NCBI GenBank assembly: GCA_003156235.1
Contig: PMGP01000143.1
Location: 1 to 23,684 of the forward strand
Direction: 5' to 3'
Source of the DNA: Acidobacteriaceae bacterium
GTDB lineage: Bacteria; Acidobacteriota; Terriglobia; Terriglobales; Acidobacteriaceae
Length of the DNA stretch: 23,684 nucleotides
Part shown: positions 1-8,800 of the stretch, piece by piece
How positions within the stretch are numbered: position 1 is the stretch's first letter
Layout: each line of letters begins with the position of its first letter
Position numbers and translations under genes: made by a program
The notes under the pieces: model-generated
The model's database searches: none
Seen by the model: only the letters and a program-made list of their open reading frames with translations
Told to the model about the DNA's origin: nothing

Positions 1-1463
1 GCTTCCTTGAAGATGTCGAAGTTGTCGAGCAGCGTTGAGCCATTGCAATAGACACGAAACACCCGGCTTCCTACACCCACGGAGTTGAAAGAATTGGGAA
101 CCCAGTAAAGCTCGGCGAAATGGAGCACCAGTGTGTAGCGGCCGCGCGTATCAACCGGTATCGAGTAGCTGAAATGACCGTAGCGTTCCTGAGCATAGAG
201 GCCGGGATCGGGCGTATTGCCTATCTGACGGGGAGGATCGGAAAGCATGCCATCCTGAAAAAAGTCATCAGGATGCCATATGTTTCCAATGTGGTCTGTA
301 ACAGCCGTTCTTTGCATGACGATACGTATGGGGAGTTGGCGATGCGGCAAGCCGGGTAATATCTCAAGCGCGTTCAGGGTCGGTGATGATCGATCCATGA
401 CGAACTTGAGATGAAGAACACCATCTTTGTCTGGATAGGTGTCCTTGAAAACACGCTCGTCGGCGATATTGGCTCCAAGAGCGTCCATGCCGATGTTGAA
501 TGCGATCAGAAGCGGTTTCCCGTTGACGCTCACATTGAAGAAACTGTATTTGGGATCATCCTGCGGCGAGGCTACGAAAAACAGGTGCAACTCATAAGGC
601 CCCGGCGCCAGGGGAATGTCGTAGGTGAAGTCGCCAGTTCGCCAATGTTGAAACAGCATTGGGTCACTGGTCTTAACCACCGGGGAGTCCGGACGCTGGA
701 AGGCGCCACCGCCATGAAAATAGCGATCAGCCTGCCAGTCCCCCCCCGCACTGTCAATCTTTGGAGATCCATCGTACCCTGCAAGCAAGCGCAGGGGAAC
801 CTGAGCCGCATTTTGCGGTGTAATTTGAGTGGCGTTGAGTGGCTGCGACGCAACGGCGCCCGGCCGATCGCTTGATCTGATTCGCGCCATGAATAGGGCT
901 GCGCCGAGGCTGACAACGAGCAGCGCGGCAAATCCCGCGATGCCGTATAGCAGAGTTCGTTTGCCAAGAGCGCGTGATCCTGGGTGGCTTGTCTCGGGCG
1001 TGTCCGTTTTGGACGAAACCAGCGGCTCTTCCGTATCCGCAAACGGCGCGGAGGACAAATATTCGGCTACATGGTCGCCTGACTGAGGTTCATATATCGA
1101 TGCCGTTTGAGGGGATGAATGACGGTGGGTGAACTTCGGAACATAGCTTCCGAGCGGAAGTGAGATTTGAATTTCGTGGTCGTTGCCGTCTGTTTTGTAG
1201 TACTCTTCCAGCCTCTTTCTCAGCCGATGAGCCTCGACCCGCGCGATGGAATCCCGCGAGGAAATGAAAGTAGTCTTAGATCGGCCAAAGACCTCGGTCG
1301 CAATGTTGTACTCATTGATCTCGTCGATTCTGTTCTGGAAGTACCTCTCCGCGATATAACTCAAAAAATTCTCCAGACGCGGAGTGCGCGCGAGAGCGGC
1401 CAAGACAAGCTCCATCTCCGCGCGTTCTGAATTTACTGAATGAGAGGCGACGACTGGGCCCAT
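1..1463 (-). CDS. Membrane-anchored malectin-domain protein with acidobacterial N-terminal domain (3' end cut by window edge)
   Basis: Read from the minus strand, one frame stays open from about 1520 to the left edge. The first ~95 residues contain RLENFLSYIAERYF, EYNIATEVFGR and RVEAHRLRKRLEEYY, a domain seen at the N-terminus of many acidobacterial sensor-like proteins. A hydrophobic helix follows at about residues 170-193 (LLYGIAGFAALLVVSLGA). Outside the membrane lie two malectin-like sandwiches, about 222-340 and 378 onward. The first carries LRLLAGYDGSPKIDSAGGDW; the second carries HFAELYW (H448, E451) and FRVYCNGSTLLDNFDIFKEA at the edge. Malectin folds bind sugars, so an extracytoplasmic carbohydrate sensor is plausible, though DNA binding by the N-terminal part is inference. 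ATG 1463 is preceded by GGGGTGG. An in-frame ATG at 1490 adds nine residues but lacks a visible Shine-Dalgarno. The gene is divergent from the TonB receptor gene and shares its control region. Confidence 0.85.
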   Translation of the reverse strand, partial: MGPVVASHSVNSERAEMELVLAALARTPRLENFLSYIAERYFQNRIDEINEYNIATEVFGRSKTTFISSRDSIARVEAHRLRKRLEEYYKTDGNDHEIQISLPLGSYVPKFTHRHSSPQTASIYEPQSGDHVAEYLSSAPFADTEEPLVSSKTDTPETSHPGSRALGKRTLLYGIAGFAALLVVSLGAALFMARIRSSDRPGAVASQPLNATQITPQNAAQVPLRLLAGYDGSPKIDSAGGDWQADRYFHGGGAFQRPDSPVVKTSDPMLFQHWRTGDFTYDIPLAPGPYELHLFFVASPQDDPKYSFFNVSVNGKPLLIAFNIGMDALGANIADERVFKDTYPDKDGVLHLKFVMDRSSPTLNALEILPGLPHRQLPIRIVMQRTAVTDHIGNIWHPDDFFQDGMLSDPPRQIGNTPDPGLYAQERYGHFSYSIPVDTRGRYTLVLHFAELYWVPNSFNSVGVGSRVFRVYCNGSTLLDNFDIFKE

Positions 1464-1519
1464 AAATCCACCCCAAGTGGATGAATCCATATTACGTATA
1501 CGTTTGCGGGATTGCCAAT

Positions 1520-1642
1520 GTTAAATTTCCGAGTGTGCATGGCTTGAGACCTCAGTTCTCAACGTTAAATATGTTTAACGCATAGAAAACAATAGCGTTA
1601 AATGTTATAGCGATGCGGCAACAAATCTGTGCATCATTAACG
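1520..1642. promoter_or_regulatory. Array of GTTAA half-sites, including one perfect palindrome (putative operator)
   Basis: The divergent intergenic region repeats a short AT-rich word against a GC-rich background. GTTAAAT occurs on the plus strand at 1520-1526, 1564-1570 and 1597-1603, and ATTAACG in the opposite sense at 1636-1642. The centre is the palindrome CGTTAAATATGTTTAACG at 1563-1580, with 7-bp arms around TATG. Several copies in both orientations between a candidate sensor gene and its probable target suggest cooperative regulator binding. The regulator is not identifiable, and the central TATG lacks the CG step typical of LacI-family operators. Confidence 0.5.
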
Positions 1643-1655
1643 ATTGCGCATCGCT
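1609..1655. repeat. 9-bp inverted repeat upstream of the TonB receptor gene
   Basis: AGCGATGCG at 1609-1617 is mirrored by CGCATCGCT at 1647-1655, a perfect 9-bp inverted pair with a 29-bp spacer. The right arm overlaps the candidate -35 region at 1644-1649. A bound regulator could therefore occlude RNA polymerase, or in RNA the arms could pair. No experimental support is available from sequence alone. Confidence 0.4.
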
Positions 1656-1673
1656 TCTTCAGACTCCTATAGT
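1644..1673 (+). promoter_or_regulatory. Candidate sigma70-type promoter for the TonB receptor gene
   Basis: TTGCGC at 1644-1649 and TATAGT at 1668-1673 are separated by 18 bp. The -10 matches the consensus at five of six positions and the -35 at three of six. It lies just downstream of the half-site array, leaving a leader of roughly 130 bases before the start codon. The assignment is by consensus only. Confidence 0.4.
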
Positions 1674-1798
1674 TCGCATCGTTGAGTCCCGGTCCGGGTA
1701 CGCCTGTTCATTCGGGTGGTCACGGTGGTGGGAGGAAGTCAATTGGGAGTTCTTTCTGGCTCAATGAGCGGTATGAACGATCTGAACTTGAAGTAATT

Positions 1799-1811
1799 GG
1801 AGGCAATCTTG
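1799..1811 (+). promoter_or_regulatory. Shine-Dalgarno and TTG start that set the TonB receptor start
   Basis: GGAGG at 1799-1803 is followed five bases later by TTG at 1809-1811. An in-frame stop (TAA 1794-1796) lies just upstream and no ATG gives a complete signal peptide, so this TTG is the best-supported start. The other TTG at 1797 lies in front of the GGAGG and has no Shine-Dalgarno of its own. Confidence 0.6.
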
Positions 1812-4800
1812 ACGGAAAAAATTTGTCGCAACTTAGTAATTCGATTCAGTGGACTGCTGACGGGGAGAGGTGCTCTACGGAACTTGGGCATCTGCATGGT
1901 CCTGTTCTTGCTTGCGTGTTTTGCGAGTGCGCAGAACACAGCTTCCATTTCTGGCACGGTCAAGGATGCTGCCGGGGCTGTAATTCCGGGAGCCAAGGTC
2001 GTGCTGATCAACGAATCCAGCAAGGGGACGCGATCCGAGCGCAGCAACGGCGATGGCTTTTTCTATTTCGCCGCCGTGCAGCCTGGCGCCACCTACAGCA
2101 TCCAAGTCGGGTATAAGGGATTCGAGGATTGGGATGTGACCGGAATAGTCGTCCATCCGGGCGACAACCTGACCGTTCCGAAGATCATTCTTCGCATCGG
2201 TGCAGTTACTGACTCCGTGACCGTCACCGCTGAGGTTGCCGGCGTTACGACCAGTACGGGTGAACACAGCACGCTGATTACGTCGGCGCAGATTCAGCGG
2301 CTTTCGACCGTGGGCCGCGATGCGGCGGAACTGGTCTCCATCCTGCCCGGATTCACCTATCTCGCGACCGATGGGAGCAATGGAGCGCCGAACTACCAGA
2401 CCGTGGGACCTGGTTATGGCAACCTCGGCAACTTCGGATCCAACGGCGCCGCGCCGCAGACGGGGATGGTCAACATCAATTCCGACGGCGCAAACATTAT
2501 CGATGCCGGCGATATGGGCGGAAACATCGCCAACATCAACATGGACCAGGTGCAGGAGGTCAAGGTTCAGACCTCGAACTTTGGCGCCGATCAGGCCAGA
2601 GGGCCGGTTCTGATCGACGCGGTCGGCAAGTCGGGCGGTTCCGAGTATCACGGTTCGCTCTATACCTATCTGCGCAACAGCGGGGCCAACGCCAACGATT
2701 GGCTTTCGAAGTACTTCGGAGCAGCGCGCCCCGAGTCGAGGTATTTTTATCCGGGCGGGGGCATTAGCGGCCCGGTGAAGATACCGGGCACTCGATTCAA
2801 CCATGACAAGAAACTGCTCTTTTATGTCGGATACGAATACTATGGGCAGCAACAGGTCCAATCGCTCCTCAAGGCCTTCATTCCGCCGTCTACAGTAGTG
2901 AGTGGCGAGCCGACATCGATGCTGGGCGGCGACTTGAGTGCAACCGCTATCGCCGCGGCGCTGAATATACCTGGTGGAGCGTCCGCACTTTCGGCCGGCT
3001 GCTCTAATGCCAGCACACAAACCCCGACGTTTCAAAGTATCGGCGGCGTGTGCGTTTCGGCGGCAGGCAGCACCGACTCGAACGGCAATAAAGTCCCTGC
3101 ATCGGGAGTTATACCGACCATTGCGATCGATAAAGGCTTTGCCGCCTACAGCCAGTGGTTTCCCAAACCCAACCGCGTTCCGCAACCGGTGCTCAATGCA
3201 TCGGGCGCAACCGAATCTGTGAGTGACGAAATCAATTACGCCAAAAACCAGATGCAGACCATCAATGGGTTTCAGCTCCACAGTCGCGTGGACCTGAACA
3301 TCTCCGACACTCTGAAACTCTATGTCACCTACAACTTGGAGGGGGCCAACACCATTTCCCACACGGGCTCGGCTTATGGTGCAGGGTCGAATATCCCCAT
3401 GCCGACAGCATTCGACGCCAACACTCCGGTGAACACTGCGACGTTGAATGTGACCAAGACGCTGGGCAGTTCGATGACCAACGAGATGGTTCTTACAGGT
3501 ACGTACTTCACCTATCCTGGCCAGTATGAAGATCCCAAGTTGCTTTCCACAGAGTCTGGCGGCGGGAATCAAGCGTGGGGAAGCGCCGGTACAGGTTCGT
3601 CCCCATGGTCTTACGACGGCGGCATCACGAACTGGACTATGAGCGGAGCGAATGTGGTGAATGGAGCCATTACCAACCCAGGAACCCATATCGGCGAACA
3701 TCAGGTGCCGACTATGGGGAGTTGGGACGGCCCCCTTCCCTCCTTCGGATGGAATTATGTTCCCTCGACAGGCCAGTTTCAGCACAAGTTCGCTGTGAAC
3801 GCCTCCGACAATTTCACCAAGGTATACAAGACCCATTCGATCAAGGCCGGATTCTATGCGGAGCAAACTGGCAATAACGGGGCCAATTTGGGCAGCAATT
3901 TGGCCGGCAACAGCATGTTCATGCGTTGGGATGGCTGCTACGTCAATGAGCCGCTTTCCAACTTTCCTGCCGGTGACGTTCCGTCGGGTTCCGGGACGAA
4001 GCCGGCATCGATGGGCGCTGGAAATATCGTCGGTAATATGCTGATGGGGTGCCCAGGGTACACCACCCAAGACATGAAGGATATCTCTTCCGATCTTCGC
4101 TACACCACGATCGAGGGATATGTGACCGACGAGTGGAAGGTTCTCTCGAAGCTGACTGTGACGCTTGGCATCCGCTTGTCGCACATCGGCCCCTGGACAG
4201 ACCAGCATGGAGTGGGATCCGCGGTGTGGGAGCCTTCGAAGCTTACGCCGCACCAGCTTCTGACTACCATCAAGCCTGAGGATCCCACTACTTGGCTGGG
4301 ATTCACGTGGCACGCGATCGATCACAGCGTTCCCGTGGCCGGCGTTCCGACGCGGCTGCTCTTCTTCGCACCCCGCTTCTCGCTGGCTTACGACTTGCGC
4401 GGCAACGGCAAGACTGTCTTCCGCGGCGGATGGGGCGCCTACCATTCGCATGACAGCCTGTTCTATGCCGTCGGTGCTCAGACGCCTCTGGGAGCTTATA
4501 GCTGGAATAGTTCCTCTGGCGTCAACACTGCTTGCTCCTTTGCACAGTTGTATAGCACATCTGTCATTCCTTGCGGACACTACACCCGGTCGTCGGTCTC
4601 GTCGCAAGCGGCTCCTTTCAACGTCTCGGCACAGGACCCGCACGATGACAGGGAGCCTGTCACCTACAACTACAACTTCACGGTGGATCAGTCCCTTCCA
4701 TGGAAGATGCAGGCCGAGTTGGCCTACGTGGGCAATCAAAGCTCCAGCCTCTCGACGCAGTCCAATCTTATGAACCAGAACGTCGTTCCGCTCGGCGCAT

Positions 4801-5813
4801 TTTACGCGCCTGATCCAGTGACCCATCAACTGAATCCGGCTGACTCCATTCCAAACACCTCCGACTATCGCCCCTATCCGAATTACACTCAGATCACAGT
4901 TCCCTCCCACCAGGCATGGGCCAACTATAACGCCATGCAGGCTTCGTTGAACAAGCAGGCCGGCAGTCTCATCTTCGGCGCCAACTACACCTGGTCGAAG
5001 GCGCTTGCGGTTGGCGGCAATTGGGACAGCGGCGCCATCGCCGATCCGATAGATATGCACCACGATTATGGGATTGCCCCCTACAATCGCCGCCATGTCA
5101 TCAACGGAACGTATTCGTGGCAGGAGGGATCCAAATTCCACGGCAACCGGATTATGGACGGGTTCGTCAACGGATGGGAAGTGTCGGGGATTGTGGGTTT
5201 GCAATCCGGACCGGATCTTTCCGTCTTGAATAGCTACGAATCGAATTACAACTTTAGCGGCAGTGCAACCTACTACCCAAATCCCCTAGAGCCGACTACT
5301 GCGACATCTGTCCGGGTCGACAACAACTTATGGCTTGGCACATCGGATTACGCCTTGCAGCCAACCGTCACGTGCAATCCTGCCGCTTGGCTGAGCAAGG
5401 CCAATCATCAGTATGTGAATGGCGCCTGCTTCGGACTACCCGCTCAGGGAACCGAGGGCGCCTGGCACCTTCCTTATATCCAAGGTCCGAAGTTCTTCAA
5501 ATGGGACATGTCGGTGTATAAGGATTTCAAGATCAGCGATCGCCAAAACATGCAGTTCCGTCTTGCGGGATTCAATTTCCTCAACCATCCCCTGATTTCG
5601 TTTAGCGGGCAAGATCCGAGCAATCCGCTGAGCCTTGTCATTGGAGACTGCCCCCCGAATCAGAACCCCTGCCCGGTATACACGACGCTTCAGCAGGCGC
5701 TGAATGGGATGGTGGTGATGAATGGTGGCGGCTATTCCTTTGGCCAAACCAAATTCAAGTCTGGCAATGGCACCAACCGCGTTCTTGAGGCTGGGTTCAA
5801 GTACAACTTCTGA
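1809..5813 (+). CDS. Oar-like TonB-dependent outer-membrane receptor with carboxypeptidase-regulatory-like N-terminus
   Basis: This 1334-residue protein has a signal peptide (GICMVLFLLACFASAQ, cleavage near residue 41). A transthyretin-like domain follows at about 45-125 (ASISGTVKDAAGAVIPGAKVVL), then a plug-like region from about 134 (ITSAQIQRLSTVGRDAAELVSILPG; QVQEVKVQTSNFGADQAR) and a long beta-barrel. It ends in LEAGFKYNF, with the terminal aromatic expected of outer-membrane barrels. The architecture and length match the large Oar-type receptors expanded in Acidobacteria, which are thought to take up large substrates using TonB energy. No separate SusD-like partner is encoded in the window. 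As first gene of the block with glycoside hydrolases downstream, it is the probable importer of the released oligosaccharides. The start is the TTG at 1809; substrate is inferred from neighbours only. Confidence 0.9.
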   Translation: MTEKICRNLVIRFSGLLTGRGALRNLGICMVLFLLACFASAQNTASISGTVKDAAGAVIPGAKVVLINESSKGTRSERSNGDGFFYFAAVQPGATYSIQVGYKGFEDWDVTGIVVHPGDNLTVPKIILRIGAVTDSVTVTAEVAGVTTSTGEHSTLITSAQIQRLSTVGRDAAELVSILPGFTYLATDGSNGAPNYQTVGPGYGNLGNFGSNGAAPQTGMVNINSDGANIIDAGDMGGNIANINMDQVQEVKVQTSNFGADQARGPVLIDAVGKSGGSEYHGSLYTYLRNSGANANDWLSKYFGAARPESRYFYPGGGISGPVKIPGTRFNHDKKLLFYVGYEYYGQQQVQSLLKAFIPPSTVVSGEPTSMLGGDLSATAIAAALNIPGGASALSAGCSNASTQTPTFQSIGGVCVSAAGSTDSNGNKVPASGVIPTIAIDKGFAAYSQWFPKPNRVPQPVLNASGATESVSDEINYAKNQMQTINGFQLHSRVDLNISDTLKLYVTYNLEGANTISHTGSAYGAGSNIPMPTAFDANTPVNTATLNVTKTLGSSMTNEMVLTGTYFTYPGQYEDPKLLSTESGGGNQAWGSAGTGSSPWSYDGGITNWTMSGANVVNGAITNPGTHIGEHQVPTMGSWDGPLPSFGWNYVPSTGQFQHKFAVNASDNFTKVYKTHSIKAGFYAEQTGNNGANLGSNLAGNSMFMRWDGCYVNEPLSNFPAGDVPSGSGTKPASMGAGNIVGNMLMGCPGYTTQDMKDISSDLRYTTIEGYVTDEWKVLSKLTVTLGIRLSHIGPWTDQHGVGSAVWEPSKLTPHQLLTTIKPEDPTTWLGFTWHAIDHSVPVAGVPTRLLFFAPRFSLAYDLRGNGKTVFRGGWGAYHSHDSLFYAVGAQTPLGAYSWNSSSGVNTACSFAQLYSTSVIPCGHYTRSSVSSQAAPFNVSAQDPHDDREPVTYNYNFTVDQSLPWKMQAELAYVGNQSSSLSTQSNLMNQNVVPLGAFYAPDPVTHQLNPADSIPNTSDYRPYPNYTQITVPSHQAWANYNAMQASLNKQAGSLIFGANYTWSKALAVGGNWDSGAIADPIDMHHDYGIAPYNRRHVINGTYSWQEGSKFHGNRIMDGFVNGWEVSGIVGLQSGPDLSVLNSYESNYNFSGSATYYPNPLEPTTATSVRVDNNLWLGTSDYALQPTVTCNPAAWLSKANHQYVNGACFGLPAQGTEGAWHLPYIQGPKFFKWDMSVYKDFKISDRQNMQFRLAGFNFLNHPLISFSGQDPSNPLSLVIGDCPPNQNPCPVYTTLQQALNGMVVMNGGGYSFGQTKFKSGNGTNRVLEAGFKYNF

Positions 5814-5819
5814 GCGTGT

Positions 5820-5846
5820 CGGGAGAGCGCGTTGAGCGCTCTCCCG
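5820..5846 (+). terminator. Strong intercistronic hairpin after the TonB receptor gene
   Basis: CGGGAGAGCGC at 5820-5830 pairs perfectly with GCGCTCTCCCG at 5836-5846, giving an 11-bp stem with a GTTGA loop, seven bases after the stop codon. No run of T follows. It may therefore be a mRNA-stabilising or partially terminating hairpin rather than a classical intrinsic terminator. It would tend to uncouple receptor levels from the downstream genes. Confidence 0.6.
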
Positions 5847-5883
5847 ATGCGGCAAAGTTTGCTTGAAGAGCGAGGAAATGGTT

Positions 5884-8800
5884 ATGAAGAGATTGCAACA
5901 GGACAACAGAATGAATGTGCGGCCACGGCCCACACTTTGGAGGCTTCAAATGTTGAGCAAAGATTGGATGAAGGGTTGGACGCGGCGGGCGGCGGGCTTG
6001 ATGATGCTCGCGCTTCTGGCGCTGTTTGCCGCAGAGGCCAGCGCGAGCGCGCCGGCGGCAGTTATTTACAACCACACGACGGTTCCTTCCACCGGGCTGC
6101 CTGGCAGTCAGAACGGCGTAGCTTTGGATGCTTGCGGCAATGTGTATACCATCCAGGGCGGAAGCGGCAACGTCTATGAGACGCCAGCCGGAGGCGGCGC
6201 TGCAACGCAAGTTTTCACCGGCTTCGCCTACAGTTGGTCGGGCGATATCTTCATTTATATCAACCCTGCCAAGACCTACGCGTACATTAGCGAGGGATTT
6301 GGCGGCTCAAACCAGGTTATACAGGCGCCCATCGTGAATTGCGCCCTGCAGATCGGCAGTACGCCGACATACGTCAGCAACACCATTGATGGCGGCTGGT
6401 GGGCCGCGGGCGCCATCACCACGGACGCGGCGGGAGATATCTTCTACACAGACTGGTCGAGCAATTCGATCATCGAAACATCCGCCGATCTGACGAAGCA
6501 AACCCAACTGCCGACCGGCCTGGGTTCCCTCTCCACCGGCGTGGCCGTCGATTCTCATAACAATCTTTACTTTGCCCAGGGCAGCAGCATCTATGAATTG
6601 GCCTATAGCGGCGGCAAGTACAGCACGACACCCGTCACCATCAGTACCGGCTATGCCTCGGTGGTTGGCCTCACCTTCGATGGCGCGGGAAATCTGTATG
6701 TGAGCGACGCCGGCATGAATTACGCTAACGATGGCGCTATATTGGTCATTCCGAATGAGACCAATGGAAGCACGACGGCTCTGAATCTGAGCGATCAGTA
6801 CGTTCTCGCCGGGGGGCCGACTAACTCATGGTCCGCTCCTCTGAATTTGAGCCTGTCGGGTGCCGTGGCCGTAGATGGACAGGGCAATGTCTACTATGGG
6901 AATGGGGATTCGAATATCAATAAGTTTACCGTGGGAAAGGTCAATTTTGGATCGTCAACGATTGGCGCCCCAGTAACCGCAACCGCCTATGTCGTATTCA
7001 ATGCCTCGGTAACACCCGCGGCAATCAATGTGATCTCCAACAACGGGGCGTTCAAGACTACGGGTGGTACTTGTGCGGCGTCGAACGGCTATTCGGCCAG
7101 CAATATATGCACGATAACGGCTAGTTATACTCCCGTTGTTCCCGGTGTCGCGGAATCCGCTCTTACTCTGATCGACTCCTCCAACAATGTGTTGGGAACA
7201 GCCTACCTGTCTGGTGTTGGCACTGGCGCCGGCTTGACGATCGATCCAGGAACGCTTTCGGGCAAAGGTAGTGGCTATAGCGCGCCGAAAGGCGCTGCGG
7301 TGGACACGGCAGGCAATCTGTATATCGCCGACTCCGGCGCCAGTAGCATCTACGAGATTCCTGCCGGAAGCTCGACCCCAGTTGCGCTCGGCAGCGGACT
7401 CAGCGCGCCCCAGGGTGTTGCCGTGGATGGCGCAGGCAATCTGTTTGTCGCCGATACCGGCAACAATCGGATCGTCGAGATTCCTGTTGTCGGTGGCACA
7501 CTGACGACCGCAAATCAGATCGTCATAGTGAGCAGCACGTCGACGCTGGCAGGCCTCGCACTGAATGCTCCGCAGGCGATCATCGTCGATGGTTCCGGCG
7601 CTCTTTACATTGCTGACACCGGCAACAAGCGCATCGTCTATCTTCCGTTCATCCCAGGTTGGGAAACTTCTCCTGCAATCGCTTTGGGATCTGGCTTGAC
7701 CAGCCCGTCGGCCTTGGCGCTGGATGCGCAGGGTAATCTCTACATCGCGGACAGCTCGACCGGTGATGTGTACAAGCTGCAAGCGCCCACCAGCAAACCT
7801 GTCCAAAGCGCGATTCTTAGCGGCTATAGCGCCCCGTCGGGCGTGGCTGTCGATGCTTCCGGCGCGGTCTTTGTCGTCGATCAAGGCAACCAGAAGGTCT
7901 GGCGCGTTCCCAACATCTCCGGGGCTTTGGTGCCAACAAGTTCCCTCAACGTGACGGGTCAGTTGAATGCGGCAGGTACGCCGGTTGTTGCAGATCCCTA
8001 CGGCCTGGCGCTGGATGCAAGCGGCAATGTCTATGTTACCGACAGCACCAACGCTGCCGTGTATGAGGTTGCCCGCACCAGCGCAACGCAATCGGCAGGA
8101 AAATGGTCGCCCGGTTCTACGAGCGATCCAGTTACCTATTCCGTAGAGAACGCGGGCAATTACGTGCTCACGTTTGCCACTCCGTTTGAAACAGCTTCCG
8201 GTGACACCACGCAGTTCAGCTTGCTGAGCAGCGAATCCGGCGCCTGCGCGAATGGCGCGACGGTGGCGGCAGGTGCCAGTTGCAGCGTGGAAGCAACGTT
8301 TAACCCCGCTTCCAATGCAGCATTAGGCAGCTACACAGACACACTGACGCTCAGCAGCAATGCCGCGAACTCTGCTAGCCAGACGATTGTGATCACTGGC
8401 GCTGCAGCGGTGACCGCGGCTACGCAAACCACTGTGACGCAGACGTCGCCAAGCGGATCACCTGTTTTCGGCCAGTCCGTATCGTTTAGCGTCTCTGTCG
8501 CCTCAGTGGTAGCTGCGAATGGAACTCCGATCGGGTCGGTCAGCCTGGTGGTCGACGGCATCACCAAGCAGACCTCGGCGTTGTCCAGTGGAACAGTAAG
8601 CTTCACGCTCGCCGGTGGCGTTCTTGCCGGCGGAAGTCACAGCATTACAGCCGAATACTTGGGCGGAGGTTCAGGAAACATCGCTTATTCAGCAAGCTCT
8701 GGCACGCTCTCCGTCGCTGTAGCCCTGGTGCCCTCCATCACAACAATTTCGTATTCGACACTCTACGTCCAGCCATCCAGCCAGCCATCGGGAACCGCGA

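Noticed and set aside
572..1042. Open frames on both strands within 120-1430
   Set aside because: They overlap the malectin-domain protein, whose frame carries clear domain motifs, and show no family signature themselves.
1773..1796. Seven-codon leader frame (MNDLNLK) just before the receptor start
   Set aside because: No convincing ribosome binding site, no hairpin logic and no codon bias that would indicate a leader peptide.
1682..2116. Plus-strand frame of 144 codons upstream of and overlapping the receptor start
   Set aside because: It runs out of frame through the receptor signal peptide and first domain, is compositionally odd and has no recognisable motif.
1875..5204. Open frame of 1109 codons on the minus strand
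   Set aside because: It lies wholly opposite the TonB receptor gene, has no signal peptide, domain or repeat signature and an Arg/Val-rich composition. It is a mirror effect of GC-biased codons.
7291..8070. Periodic DNA similarity that could suggest a repeat array or CRISPR
   Set aside because: The period follows the NHL blades, spacing varies and similarity is at codon level, so it is protein repetition, not an array.
6955..8091. Minus-strand frame of 378 codons inside the NHL gene
   Set aside because: It is the complement of the repeated NHL blades; its apparent internal repetition comes from the plus-strand protein repeats.
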